From the NCBI RefSeq assembly GCF_040954835.1, contig NC_090705.1:11354001-11418000 (forward strand): a DNA stretch of 64,000 nt, written 5' to 3'. Shown piece after piece: positions 52,167-63,748 of the stretch (its first letter is position 1; each line of letters opens with the position of its first letter). Made by a program: the position numbers and the translations under genes. A model generated the notes under the pieces. That model did no database searches. It was given only the letters and a program-made list of their open reading frames with translations, and was not told the DNA's origin. The DNA comes from Lepisosteus oculatus (Eukaryota; Chordata; Actinopteri; Semionotiformes; Lepisosteidae).

Positions 52167-55100
52167 ATGGTAACTACAATGGGACTGCAATTGTCTTCAA
52201 GCAAGAAGAAAATCATAGTTGTAAGTATTGAGATTTTGCTTTTATGCTGTGCTTTGTGATGTTTGTGCACATTTTTGAGTGTGTAAATTAGGACATTACA
52301 CATTGCCACATCCATAGTGGTCTAATGAAATTCTAAATTCCTATTGGTATTCAATTGTCATTGATTGTTTTTGAAGAACCTAGTCATTTACTTTTTAAAA
52401 TGAACAGTATCGTTACCTTGTTTCTCAACAGAACTCGTCACTATTCAAATGTTGCAGATTTAAAAGGCACTTACATTTTAACAAACACACATTCATCTTG
52501 GCCAGTGGCAGTAAATATATTCTAGTGGGGCCATCTTTGTCTGCAATCAGTATTTCCTTTAACATTGAAATTACTTTAGTTTGGGTAAGCGCATCTGTTT
52601 TTACTGAATGTTAAGTACTGAATAAGAGTTTTCTTTACTGCGAAAATCCAAAGCAAATGCGCATGATCTTTTTGCATTTGAGCATGTCTCCCACTTGTTA
52701 ACAAATCTTTTTTAAATAAAAAAAGAGATGCACTCATCCAAGGTCAATTGAACATGTTTGTGTAAATGTCCAAAAGATGTGGGCAAGCCAGGTGAAAGGT
52801 TTGGTGACACTGAGTACACACTGGGCCTCTACAGCTTGCTTATCTAGACTGACAGCAAAACTAGAGGCCATCTGTTGAGGAAGCAGACTCAAGTGTAAAG
52901 TTCGTCTTACTGTGAAGGGCTTTGTTCTATATTTAAAATGTAAATTGCAAGAGCTGTGCTAGAAAATAACCGAGTCACACACAAAAAATCCATTATTAAC
53001 ATAGATTGGGTTTTGATCAATACAGAATATTGGGTTTTGATCCCTTCTCAGCATAGTAGTCCCACACATCTGATAGCATTTCATATATTTGTTTTCTCAG
53101 AAATGCCTTTTGTTTTTTTGGTTAGCTGCACCAGAATTCAATGTAAAATTTAGATCTGTGTAAAATGACACAGACTCTAGGCTGTCAGCCTCAAGTGAAA
53201 CCTAAAGAAATGTCTCTAATAATACCATGCGAAACAGCATTACAACTTCCAAGTCTCCTGGGAAGGTGAAATGAAAATTACAAAAGATAAGACAATTGTA
53301 AGATAATGTATTTATGGGTTGCAAATTGCTTAGCAACAAAGATATTAAAGCACAATTACTGCATAGTTGTAATGTCCTTCAAATGGAGTGTACCCATTTT
53401 TATTGCACTGTGTGTAAAGCATTCACAGCACTATACATTCTGAGAATTAGTAATTACTTGATGAAGGATAACAGCTTGCTAAATGATTTATGCGTATTTG
53501 GACATAACTGCAAGTGTTCGATGAAGTGAAACCTTCAACCTTTTTCAATGTTCAAATTATAGTAATAAAATGATCAAATTTAGAATTATCTGAGACTTAA
53601 GAGTTCTTTTAAAATTACTGCCTGCTTCTGCTAAATCGCCTCTTAAATATTAGTCGTTTAATCAAAAACCGAGTTGTTAGTAATGGGTGGAAATGGTATT
53701 TGTTTCTTGCTAAAATACTTCAGATGAAAAAAAATTTCTTTTTTAAACTCAGGCTTTCATCATACGAGTTCCAACAAACACCATATTTAAGTCAGAAAAT
53801 GTTTAAATACGTGTATAGTTGTGTGCGCACTGGAGAAGAAAAGTGCGGAAACAACAACTGACGCGGTAGAAGCATATATCGCCTTACTAGTTTCCCGGTT
53901 GTACTGCTTTATATGTAAAGGGAGGACATGTTATGTTGCTGCTAAAATAATAAAATTAATGTAACCTATATTAAATCCGAATGTTTGCTGCTTCAGATCA
54001 GCGCTTTAGCAGTCGCCATTGTGACAATCATATTAGGACTTGGTCTGGGACTTGGGCTACAGCTACAAGAATGTCGCAACAAAGGTAAGACTTCGCGTAT
54101 TGGTCTCGGGAAAGAAATAAATTGTATTGTAAATTGTAACAGTGCGAAAGTAGGAGGAGCCACGGCGAACACCGGTAAACGTCGACGCCCCGTTTGAAGG
54201 GTTGGAGGCGCCGGTGTGAGGCTAGCGAAAACCAAGGGGGGTGAAGCACCGTTGGAAACAGCGGCGTCCAGGCTGGACGGTTTCTATTAACCGGGTCCAG
54301 TCGGGGGGGAGAGAACCGCTTGGAACAACGATTTACAGTCTGGATTATCCCTATTTAGCGGGGTCCACACTGGAAGAAAAGGAGAGCGAGGCCAAAACAA
54401 AAGAAACTCAACCTGCCCCTATGAGTCATCACAGCGGGACAGGAGAAAGAAAAAACAATTAAAAATGAAGCAACAACGCGGCTTTAACAATCTCTCCTTG
54501 CAGGGGTAGCTCGGGGGGCAGTTTTCACAGTTTTCAGTGTGTCTGAACATGCCCCCCCCCCCCCACAGCTGCGGGTCGTCTTTAATTAGCCAGGACAGCT
54601 GTGGTTGCTAAGACAACGCGTCGCCATTAAGATGCAGCTCCGCCTTCGCACTGAACACGCCCCCGCGCTTTGCGAAAATAGTCACAAAGACGGGAGATAA
54701 AACTAGCGCCAAGAAACAAAAGGGGTTAGAAATAGAAGATGCAAGGAGTAGATACAGATACCAATTGCATAAAAGCCTTTCTTTCTTCTGGGGCTGGTGG
54801 CGTAACCTTAAGTCTCAACCATTAAAATCTATTGTTCAGATTTCACATTTGATTCCTGTAACAGTGGCTCTCAAAATTTCAACCTTCTGGAACTTTAAGC
54901 ACCTGGACCCTCTGGAGAACAAGGCGTGCTTGTAGAGTTAGTATTGGATACAGTGCTGTTCCTGCGTGCCTCTGGACATTACTAGCTGGCCGTATATGAT
55001 GAGCTGCTTTGATAGAATACAGCGAGCAAAACCTTAATAAGTTAGGAAGAGACGGAACTAAATTCGGTTTACATTTCTTGGCATCATCTGCAGAAGAGTA

Positions 55101-58100
55101 TGTCTGAAAGGCTGAGTGCATAAACAGTTTAAAATAGCATAATCAATCGGGTATTTCAACCAGCCTAAGTAAGTAAGAACTAATTTAGAAGGAAAGATAT
55201 GAAACTCAGGGATGTTTGGGACTATGACTGAGAAAATGTCCTGGTGCTGCCAGGAATGAGTAGTCTTGAGCCAGCCTTATTTATACTGTTCCCTGATCGC
55301 ACCACATAAACTCCCGTGACACCTGTGATTTTGCAACATTGTCATTGAGAGCTGCATTCCCCCTTTAGTTAAGGCTAGTCCTAATCTAATCACTGTTGAG
55401 GTTTTGACAAAACAATGTCAGATGTTTGACAAGACAGTTGCATGTGTGAATGATCCCTGTTCAGTGCTAGTGTAAAGTATGCCTCAAATTTAAATACGGT
55501 TAGTTGCACAAAATTTCTAATTAATTTGGCAGTTGCTTTTATCCAAAGCAACTTACTTAGCTCCGTGTATTGTGCTAGAGCAATTCAAGTGCAGTACTGT
55601 ACCTTATTCAAGGATAGAACAGCAGTGCCTCACATATGAGTTCAAAATGCCACAAAGACGGGAGATAACAATGCTGCCCTGTCCAATATACATGTCTGAA
55701 ATACATTTTGTGGTTGCAATGCAGAGTCGATTGGCTTAAGCTTTCTCTCTGGGCTCCAATTTCTGAAATCATTAGAATAGTTTACAGTGGAATTATAAAT
55801 GCCGGTCAGCCTTTACAAGCAAGTTTCAAGCAGCAAAGTTAATTTTTCATCCCACTGTGAAAAACAATCTTTCCGTGTTTATTTTTCTTAAAACAAGTGT
55901 TGTTGTTTTGTGCTGCAGCTCATATCTTATTTTGAGCTTTTTCACATAGTTGCCTAGATGTTTTTGTAACATGACGTTCTTCTTCAGAGTCCGGTGGAGT
56001 CCCAACATCCTGCAGGAACCGCTGCTACGAGCCCCCAGAAGAAGAATCAAAGGGATGCCGCTGTGATAAATTATGTGTTAGCAGCGACAACTGCTGCAAT
56101 GACTTTAAAGACATTTGTCTCCAGCCCAGTAAGCTGTTTGAACTTCATTTTTTTTTTTAAAAAAAAGGTTTCAAACAAAGCTTACCCTTTTGGCCTTTTT
56201 AAAGTCTGTGTTCCCTGTGGCAAACTGCCCACTGCACTCATAATAGATTAACTGGATGAGTAATTTGCTGAGAGGGAGCCTCTAAGGTTTAAAAAGTCAC
56301 AAACAACAGTAAAACGCTCTGTTTTTAGCTTGTAGAATTAATTTTTTTTACGGTGATGCACATTCTATCCTATGTAGTGGGATGTTTATTTTTGTGGCGG
56401 CTGAAGAATGTTGATATCCCTATACTAATTAACACTGCAATCAGGAAGCTGGCTCACATGTCCACTGCAGTCTGAAGAATTACTACATTTTGGTAGCAGG
56501 CAGAATTTATGTGCATGACAATTGTTCTTTATTTTGCCCTAAAAATATTGATGACAGCCTGAGTGGTATGATATTTAGTCTGGCATCTTTGTTTTTGAAA
56601 GTATCCATTAAATAAAGGAAAAATGCAGATTATAAAGCATGTTATCGGAAATATAATTGTTGTTATAGTTTTATTTTAGGCATGTTAGTGCATTTGCTCA
56701 TTCACTACAGATAAAGCTCAATTTTAATGTTTTGTGCAAATGAAAGTAACCTAATTTAAATCTTATGGAGCTTTATCGTTTAACTACTTTAAAAATGGGG
56801 TATGAGTAGGAGGTAACTGAAAAATACAGACTACATAAACATATTTGAGGTTAATACACTGGGAATGTATATGTTTAATTAGAGATAACTGTAGGATTCG
56901 ATTTGATCAGTTCAATTTCCCTGTTTTCTTTGATGTGTGGAAATATTGTTTTTTTCAGCTGAGCAATGGGAGTGTAACAAAGCCCGCTGTGGTGAGAAAA
57001 GGCTGCCAAATAGTAACTGTCACTGTTCCGATGACTGCCTGACTGTAGGGGATTGCTGTACGAATTACAAAAGTGTCTGTCAAGGTAAAGTATTCACTGA
57101 TTTCCATCCATCGCAGGCACACACAGGCACATACACACACACACCAGGGCAAACCTTCCCAGAAGCCAGTTAACCTACCAAAATACCTTTTGTCTGTGGG
57201 TGGAAACCAGAGCATCCAGAAGTCCCACTGGGTAGAGACCCCGTGGCAGACCCAGGACACGCTGGAGGGATTATATCTCTCAGGTGGCTTGGAAGCACCT
57301 GGGGATCCCTCAGGAGGAGGAATCTGGAATCTGTTGCTGGGGACTGGGAAGTCTGGGCTGATCTACTCAGCTTGCTGCAACCGCAACCCTCACCAGGAAA
57401 AGCAGAGTGAAAATGGATGGATGGAGGTCTGGAATTGAACCCAGGGCCCAAAAGCTGGAATACTTACCACTGTGCCACCATGCCACCCTATTAACTGATT
57501 TATAACCCCACAAATATTTGTTGAACTACTGTATGGTTCTGTTTTGACAGGTGAAACGCAATGGGTCGAGGATGTCTGTGAAGACATAGCTGTTCCTAAT
57601 TGTCCCTCAAGGTAACGTAAGCTCAATGCATAGATCTGCCTTGTGACCTGCAGCCTGACCAGTTAGTATAGGCTAAAAAACAATCTGGTAGAGAACACAT
57701 TTGAAAACAACAAGGAAATAAAACATAATAATGACTATCCATCCTTTATCAGGTGGGTCTGAACCCTGGATGACATGCCAGTCCAGAGCTCGACACATGC
57801 ACACAGTAATCATTTACAGATCCTAATTAACCTAGCCAGCAAGTCTTTGGAAGGTAGGGAGTACCTGGCAGAGACCCATACAAACACAGGGAAGTTCACA
57901 AACTCCACACAGACTGAAGGCAACCCAGTCGGGCATCAAACCTAGGACCCAAGCGCTGTAAGGCAGCAGTGCTAACAATCATGCAACCATACCAACCCTG
58001 ATGAATCTTGTTGTTCATAAAATGATCTGCAACAGGAGGAATTACAGTACAGCGTGAGATCCTGGGTGATGAGTGTAAATATGTTATGCACAAAAAGCAC

Positions 58101-61100
58101 ATTGTGCCCTTTCCCTAGAGACTCCACCAACAAAGCATTTAGGATAACGTTTTGCAAATTACAGAGGCGCCTGGTGTTTCTCTGTGCTCCTGACCTAAGC
58201 AGTAGCATTCTGATCACTTCTTGATTTCTTCCTTTCTTTGTAATTCAGCTTTACAAGGCAGCCCCTGCTTCTTATCTCTTTGGATGGATTCCGAGCCGAA
58301 TATCTTCAAACCTGGAAAAAGCTTATTCCAGTCATCGACAAGCTCAGTAAGTAAGGACTTAGAAACGGATTAATCTCCAGCCTTGAAGCATTCAAACTGG
58401 GTATGAAGCATTCTTACATGGCCTAGTACTTCCTCTACTTCCTACTAATAGTAGATGATCGTAGGCAGTGACCACAAATTAGTTCCTGCAGGGTATAGTG
58501 TTTTGGGGTTTCTGTCTTTTACAGTCAATTAACTTAATTAAATGTACAGTTACCTATAAATCACGAATCAGAAATGAATCATTGAATGTTATACATAATT
58601 ACGGATATCACTTATACCAAGTTCTTGGTGGTTTACCATAAACATACAATTGCTTTTTTAGAATTGGACCAACAAATATACAGTATATGAGGACTCAAAT
58701 TTGCTAGTCTGTAACTTGGATTTTTTTTTTCATTTAAAATAGCCAATTAACTTTTTTATTTATACATAACATCCACCCAGACTAGTACTGACAATTGCAT
58801 CTAGGCTTATAGCAGTGACCCCTATACACTGGGAGAATGAGACAGTGTAAATCTGTCTTCACTGCAACCTTGCAAATCCACAGAGCCAGCTGTCCTTTAC
58901 CAGACTACAAGGCCTGCAGTGACAAACAGGCATTTTCAGAGTTGAGTGCAGGAGAAGCACATTCCCTCACTCAACCACAAGGCTGCTGGAGACAAAGACA
59001 CCTTTATCAAGGGTGTCCATGGGGGAACCTCAGCCTTTTCATATCTCTCATATGGATATTTGTTCTTTATAGTAAAGGAGTAAACAGAAAAATGAGACCT
59101 ACATATACTTTCGACAAATTGTACAGATAAACTGTAATTAATATCTGCAACTACATCAGCTCAACTTATTACTACATTATGTGTGGAGCAGAGGTTAGGG
59201 GTCTGGACTTGTAACTAAAAGGTTGTGGACTGAAATCTCAAGTGACACACTGCTATTCTGCCCCTTAGCAAGGTGCGTCACTCAGAATGCTACAGCGAAT
59301 TGTCCCCCTATCCTATATAGATGGGTGCAAATATATGCTGCCTTGGGTAAAAGCATCAGCCCACTAAATTAGCAATTAAAATATGGTTTTCAGTTTTCTT
59401 TGTAACAAATTGGGTTTTATACATTGAATCAGTGCCTTCAAATTCAAACTGGATGTCAGTGTGGTGTGCACTAAAATCCAGAACAAGGGAAGGGCCTTGG
59501 TGCATTTGATTCAGTCATGGAAATAAGTTTATTGTTTGTAAAAACATTTGTAAAATGTCCATTTGTTTTGTTTTTCAGAAACCTGTGGGACTCATGCTCC
59601 TTACATGCAGGCAATATTTCCAAGCAAGACGTTTCCCAATCATTACAGCATTGTCACTGTGAGTCAGGTGTTCACTGCAAACAATGGGGGGGCTGGGTGT
59701 GTTTTTCCTGGAGCCTTTGTATAGATGGGTCTCGCCAGTGAAGCATAGCCTTCCGCAAGTCTGCAAATGTTATGCTGAACAATGCATTCTTTTCCATTCA
59801 TGTGTCCAATCAGGGTCCTTCCTTCAACTACTGTAAAACGTGTTCCTCAGAACATGAATAGTTTGTCCCCCCCCCAACAAAAATGTAAATCCTTCCTGAT
59901 CAGGCTTCTTAACACCCTCCTTGTCTTTCTCATGCTAGATGGCTCAAAAAGCAGGTGTGCCTTCCTGTCCTGAAATACTGTACATGAAGCGGGTGTTTTA
60001 CTCCAAATGTATTACATCCCTTTAATTGCCGTTTTCCAGCCTCTCAAGAGTTTCTGGGACTTGTAGTGATATGCTCTTTAAACTGCTCCTCCGTATAGTA
60101 TTTCCATGTGCTTGAATTTTATATTAGGGAACTGTGTTTCCTAAGACACTACTTCCATTCCAGTACTGACTAGTCTCAGGCTTGCTTAGCTTCTAAGAAA
60201 GAGGTGGACACAACACTGCTGCCAAAGGGGCTTCATCAATAAATGAAAATTGACCCCCAGATAAATTCACTAACTCAAAACATGATAAAAAAAGGATAAG
60301 GTAAAGTGTTCTTATCTAATCTTGTGTAATGTGTTAAGCACAGCACATTTAGTTCCTTTTGCAGTCCTGTCCTTAGAAAAACATCTGTGATACTTGGCCT
60401 TTGCCTTGAACTTCACTAAGAAAAGGTGTACATCTGTGTTCTGTTTGGCACTGGATGCTCAGTCCACTGTACTATCATGTGGACTGGTATCAATGTCTCC
60501 TATTGTTATTAATGTACTGATTCCTCAAAGGGCCTGTATGCAGAATCGCATGGACTGGTAGACAACAACATGTATGATCCCATCATTAATGCCTCGTTCA
60601 GCCTCAGTAACAGTGAGAAATCCAATCCCCAGTGGTACCTTGGACAGCCTGTAAGTTCTGCTAGGCTTCATTTTTATACTTTGTGTGCAGTTTGGAAGGT
60701 GTGTTGTGGTTTGTGAGATATTCTTTAAATAAGAAATAGCGTAAAGGACAGTTGGGTAATGTAATGTTGAACAAATTTAGGTTCACCCTTTCTTTTCCTC
60801 TAGTATACTTAAATAGGTGTATTCAGCAGAAACAGTAACAAATGCTTGTTTATTGGGAATAACAACACCAAAAAATTAAGTGTATTGTAAGGTTTGCAGA
60901 GTGTTTTAGTCACAGTAAATTTGGTTTAACCTGTTTGGTTGACGACCAACCTCCTGGCCAGAGGATGAGGAGGCTGAGACCCCCATGTAGCGTGAGGAGT
61001 GACCAAGGGGCATCTGCAGAGGTGGAGATGGGTGGAGGAGGGATGCAGGAGTCATATGCGAAGGAGAAAAGAAGTTAATGCCTTTTATTTATAGGTTTTT

Positions 61101-63274
61101 TTGTGAATCAGGAATGATCACAAATTACTGACAGTGGAGGTTAATTGGACTTGGCTGTCATCATCCCACTGAAACATTTGTTACAAACTCAGTTTAAAAG
61201 AGGGATTCCAAGAATCCATAGATATATCTCACAACAGATGTCATCCTTCATGTTTCTTAGTATTTCGCCCCATTTCACATGTATTGCAGTTGTTGAAACC
61301 AATTTTTTTTGGTATTAGATCTGGCTAACAGCAATGTACCAGGGACTAAAGTCAGGGACCTTTTTCTGGCCTGGATCAGATGTCAAAATCAATGGAACTT
61401 TTCCTGATATATATCAGGAATATGATGGGTAAGATCACCTTCACCTTCATGGAATGATCACTTACAGTTTAAAGGGAAGTGTTATGTAAGTGCACAACGC
61501 TCTGTAATTCAGTACAGAAAAGATAATATATTTCAATTAGTATTAATAGCGCCATGCTGTTGGTAATCACAGCCCACAGTGCCAGAAGGCTTTGTGTTAA
61601 ATTGAACTCTACATCACATCTTATTGTGGTATATCCCTTTAATGGAGATGGTGGTCACTTTTCACCTGAGTCCACCTCCCTTTGAACTAGAAGGTAAAAT
61701 CCCGATCTGAAACTGTCAATTTTTCTCTGTATCCCTCAAGATTGAGACATTATATTTTTGTTCAGTCTCTCTGCACAATATACTGGTGAAACAGTGTTGT
61801 AGGATGTATTGTAGAATTCAAACTGCAGCAGATATTACTCAGTTTAAAGATTTTGTTCTGTTGTCTTTGGACAATTAATGACATGATCAGGAGAAAAAAA
61901 TGTTGATTTGTGAACTTAATGCTCTTGAAATCGCATTTCTCTGCAGTACACTGTGCCACCTTTTTATTCCTTTGCGTCTGTTACTGTGATCGAACTTCCA
62001 TGTCATTCCTTTGTTCTGTGGTCTTAATTACTAATTATTTCCTTGCACATTGTTACAGAAAAGTGCCTTTTGAAAAAAGAGTTTTCACACTGTTACAATG
62101 GCTACGCTTACCAGCAGAAAAGAGGTAATGTAATATTTCATACATTTCAAATTAACAAGAGATCATTTAAGTGCTTTCCTATGACCTTTGCTACAGGAAT
62201 ATTTGCGTTTATATTTATGTACAGATCTGCCAAGACATTTTAACCTATATGAATAGCACTATAACATCAGATGGCAACGCAAAAGGTACAGCAGAGCAAC
62301 ATTAATAGAATTTGCAGAATGATAGATAGAATTTGATAGAATCTGCAGTAATGTGCATGTTAAAATGAGGTTAAAAATGGTTAAGTATAAATATGTCAGT
62401 AAAAACAATCTGTAACATTTTCTTACAGCAAAGCATAATTTATGTTTACAATACAGTGCACTGTTCTACTTCTGAGTATTACCATTATGTGCCTTTTAGT
62501 AAACACAGAACAGAAATGATTTACTTCACTTATTAAATATGAGTGCTCCCTTCTGCAGTTAGGATATTATAATTTATATTAAATGTATATTATACTATAT
62601 ATATTTGAGTATAACCTACGGTGAAATTGAGTCATAATGTTACTTGTTAAAGACATTTTAATTCTTTTTTTTCTTTGTTTTTCAGGCCAGATTTATTTAC
62701 TTTGTACCTCCAGGAACCAGATAGCTCAGGACACAACTTTGGGCCTGTCAGTGGTGCGGTAAGGCTTGATCTGTTTATTATAGGAGCTTAATTCATTGGC
62801 TCTCATGCATTTCATGCATTTATTTAAGTTATGGAGTGGAAAAGTATAGCCCTTACCAACAAGCTGATTTCTTTAAGTATACCTGTAATTAAGAAAATAC
62901 ATCAGCTTAGTTAAGCCCTGCATGTCAATAAAAATCTTAAATAAGTCTCAAAAGACTGGTTCATTATGATTTAAATCTGTCTTTTCGACGATGGATACGT
63001 TTGTATTTGCTACGTAGAATCCAGAATGTGATTGGATTTATCCATGAATGTAAATTTGCCAAAAAACAAACACATTTTAACACATGATGTTGCTGTGGAA
63101 TGCCACATCAAACAGAATTAAATACACTGTAGTAATACCTCATTTCAATTTTAAATGTCTTACAGGTGATTGAAGCTCTGATGGAAGTAGACAGAATCAT
63201 TGGACAGCTGATGGACGGTCTTAAACAACTGAACCTACATAAATGCGTTAATATCATTGTAGTTGCTGATCATG
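52167..63274 (+). CDS. ENPP1/ENPP3-type ectonucleotide pyrophosphatase (first 12 exons, 3' end outside window)
   Basis: Family members are type II membrane enzymes that cleave extracellular nucleotides to NMP and pyrophosphate. Exons: 52167-52220, 53997-54084, 55988-56128, 56959-57084, 57551-57611, 58249-58346, 59579-59658, 60531-60650, 61319-61428, 62059-62124, 62686-62758, 63166-63274. All phases agree; 375 codons plus one base are seen. Exon 1 encodes a short cytoplasmic tail (SSSKKKIIV); exon 2 gives the membrane segment with LGLGLGLG, as in ENPP3. Two somatomedin-B domains (8 Cys each) precede the phosphodiesterase domain: D169 in LDGFRAEY, nucleophile T207 in SKTFPNHY, D327/H331 in EPDSSGH, D374/H375 in [25 protein letters not shown] is closest to ENPP1. 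The start is inferred from the phase-0 join of an exon ending KKKIIV. Orthology to ENPP1 or ENPP3 is not settled. Confidence 0.9.
54085..54720. promoter_or_regulatory. CpG-rich block in intron 2 of the ENPP1/3-type gene
   Basis: The only strongly CpG-rich stretch of the window: by eye about 40 CpG in some 640 bases, with dense runs such as ccggtaaacgtcgacgcccc and acgcgtcgcc, against a CpG-poor background. It starts at the donor of exon 2 and contains a 13-base C run near 54552-54564. It could be a CpG island with promoter activity; no start site is visible. Confidence 0.45.
55523..55640 (-). repeat. tRNA-derived SINE fragment, minus strand
   Basis: Plus strand reads ggcagttgcttttatccaaa, gcaacttact, then gagcaattcaagtgcagtac and cagcagtgcc. 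This is the reverse of the 3' end of the common fish tRNA-SINE (seen forward at 59182) and then part of its body. Confidence 0.55.
57110..57488 (-). repeat. SINE copy (minus) split by a LINE 3' fragment
   Basis: Read on the minus strand, 57488-57425 is the SINE head (tagggtggcatggtggcaca, then gggttcaattcc). 57230-57110 is its 3' part (aactggcttctgggaaggtt, then tgtgtgtg runs). The middle is occupied by a different repeat, 57231-57424. Located in intron 4 of the ENPP1/3-type gene. Confidence 0.6.
57231..57424 (+). repeat. LINE 3'-end type fragment with ATGG tail
   Basis: Contains gagaccccgtggcagaccca, ggacacgctggagggattat, ggaagtctgggctgatctac and gcttgctgcaaccgcaaccc, and ends in aaatggatggatgga. 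This is a very common fish non-LTR 3' tail with an ATGG repeat. It interrupts the minus-strand SINE at 57110-57488. Confidence 0.6.
57735..57993 (-). repeat. SINE copy, minus strand
   Basis: On the minus strand: tggtatggttgcatgattgt tRNA-like head, cactgctgccttacagcgct, ctgtgtggagtttgtgaact, ctaggttaattaggatctgt and ctggactggcatgtcatcca. Same order as the copies at 15494 and 63342. In intron 5 of the ENPP1/3-type gene. Confidence 0.65.
59182..59375 (+). repeat. tRNA-derived SINE copy
   Basis: The head gtggagcagaggttaggggt and ctggacttgtaactaaaagg resembles a tRNA with an A-box-like and decayed B-box-like segment. The body has gacacactgctattctgccc and cttagcaaggtgcgtcactc. The 3' end ccttgggtaaaagcatcagc, ccactaaatt matches the widespread fish SINE tail. 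Confidence 0.65.
60125..60240 (-). repeat. 5S rRNA-derived SINE remnant, minus strand
   Basis: On the minus strand: cttagaagctaagcaagcct, gagactagtcagtactggaa, then tggaagtagtgtcttaggaa. The order gaagctaagcag.., gtcagtactt, ggatgg follows the 5S rRNA internal promoter. Third copy of this family in the window; in intron 7 of the ENPP1/3-type gene. Confidence 0.5.
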
Positions 63275-63341
63275 GTAAGCAACATATGCTCTAATGTCAT
63301 TTCCATAGGATTGGGAAAGTTACTGTTTGTGACTTTATCAC

Positions 63342-63655
63342 AGGGTGGCATGGTAGCACAGTGCTTACCATTGCTGCCTTACTTTGCTGGGGTCCTGGGT
63401 TCGATTCTTTGTATGCTATCTGTGTAGAGTTTGTATTTTCTTCCCTGTGTTCATGTGGGGTTCCTCCGGGTGCTCCAGTTTCCTGGTAGGTTAATTGGCT
63501 CCTGTAAAAACTGGCCCTGGTGTGAGTGTGTGGGTGCCACACACTCTGGGGGGGAAGGCAGTTCATCGTGTCAGGCTTGGCGCCCTTTGCTTGCTGGACC
63601 AGGCTCCAGCTCCCTCTCGACCCTCAATTTGAGTGGTTAGAGTGGTTAGAAAATA
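63342..63655 (+). repeat. SINE copy, near full length
   Basis: The head gggtggcatggtagcacagt (A-box-like) and gtcctgggttcgattc (B-box) form a tRNA-like pol III promoter. The body has tgtagagtttgtattttctt, cctccgggtgctccagtttc, ggtaggttaattggctcctg, gccctggtgtgagtgtgtgg, and the 3' end gagtggttagaaaatagacg. Best evidence in the window for the tRNA origin of this family. Confidence 0.7.
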
Positions 63656-63664
63656 GACGCTGAC

Positions 63665-63748
63665 AGTGTCTCAGGGCTGGGATTCAAAGCCAGGGAGCTG
63701 AGCTCTACAAGGCAGCAATGTTAACTGCTGCCACACCATGCCACCCTA
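63665..63748 (-). repeat. SINE 5' head, minus strand, abutting the previous copy
   Basis: On the minus strand: gtagggtggcatggtgtggc, agcagttaacattgctgcct, tgtagagctcagctccctgg and ctttgaatc. It is a 5' fragment of the same family as 63342-63655 in opposite orientation, so the two make an inverted pair. Confidence 0.6.

Noticed and set aside
63342..63420. tRNA gene, suggested by A-box and B-box sequences
   Set aside because: No cloverleaf can be drawn and the same head recurs in many copies; it is a SINE promoter.
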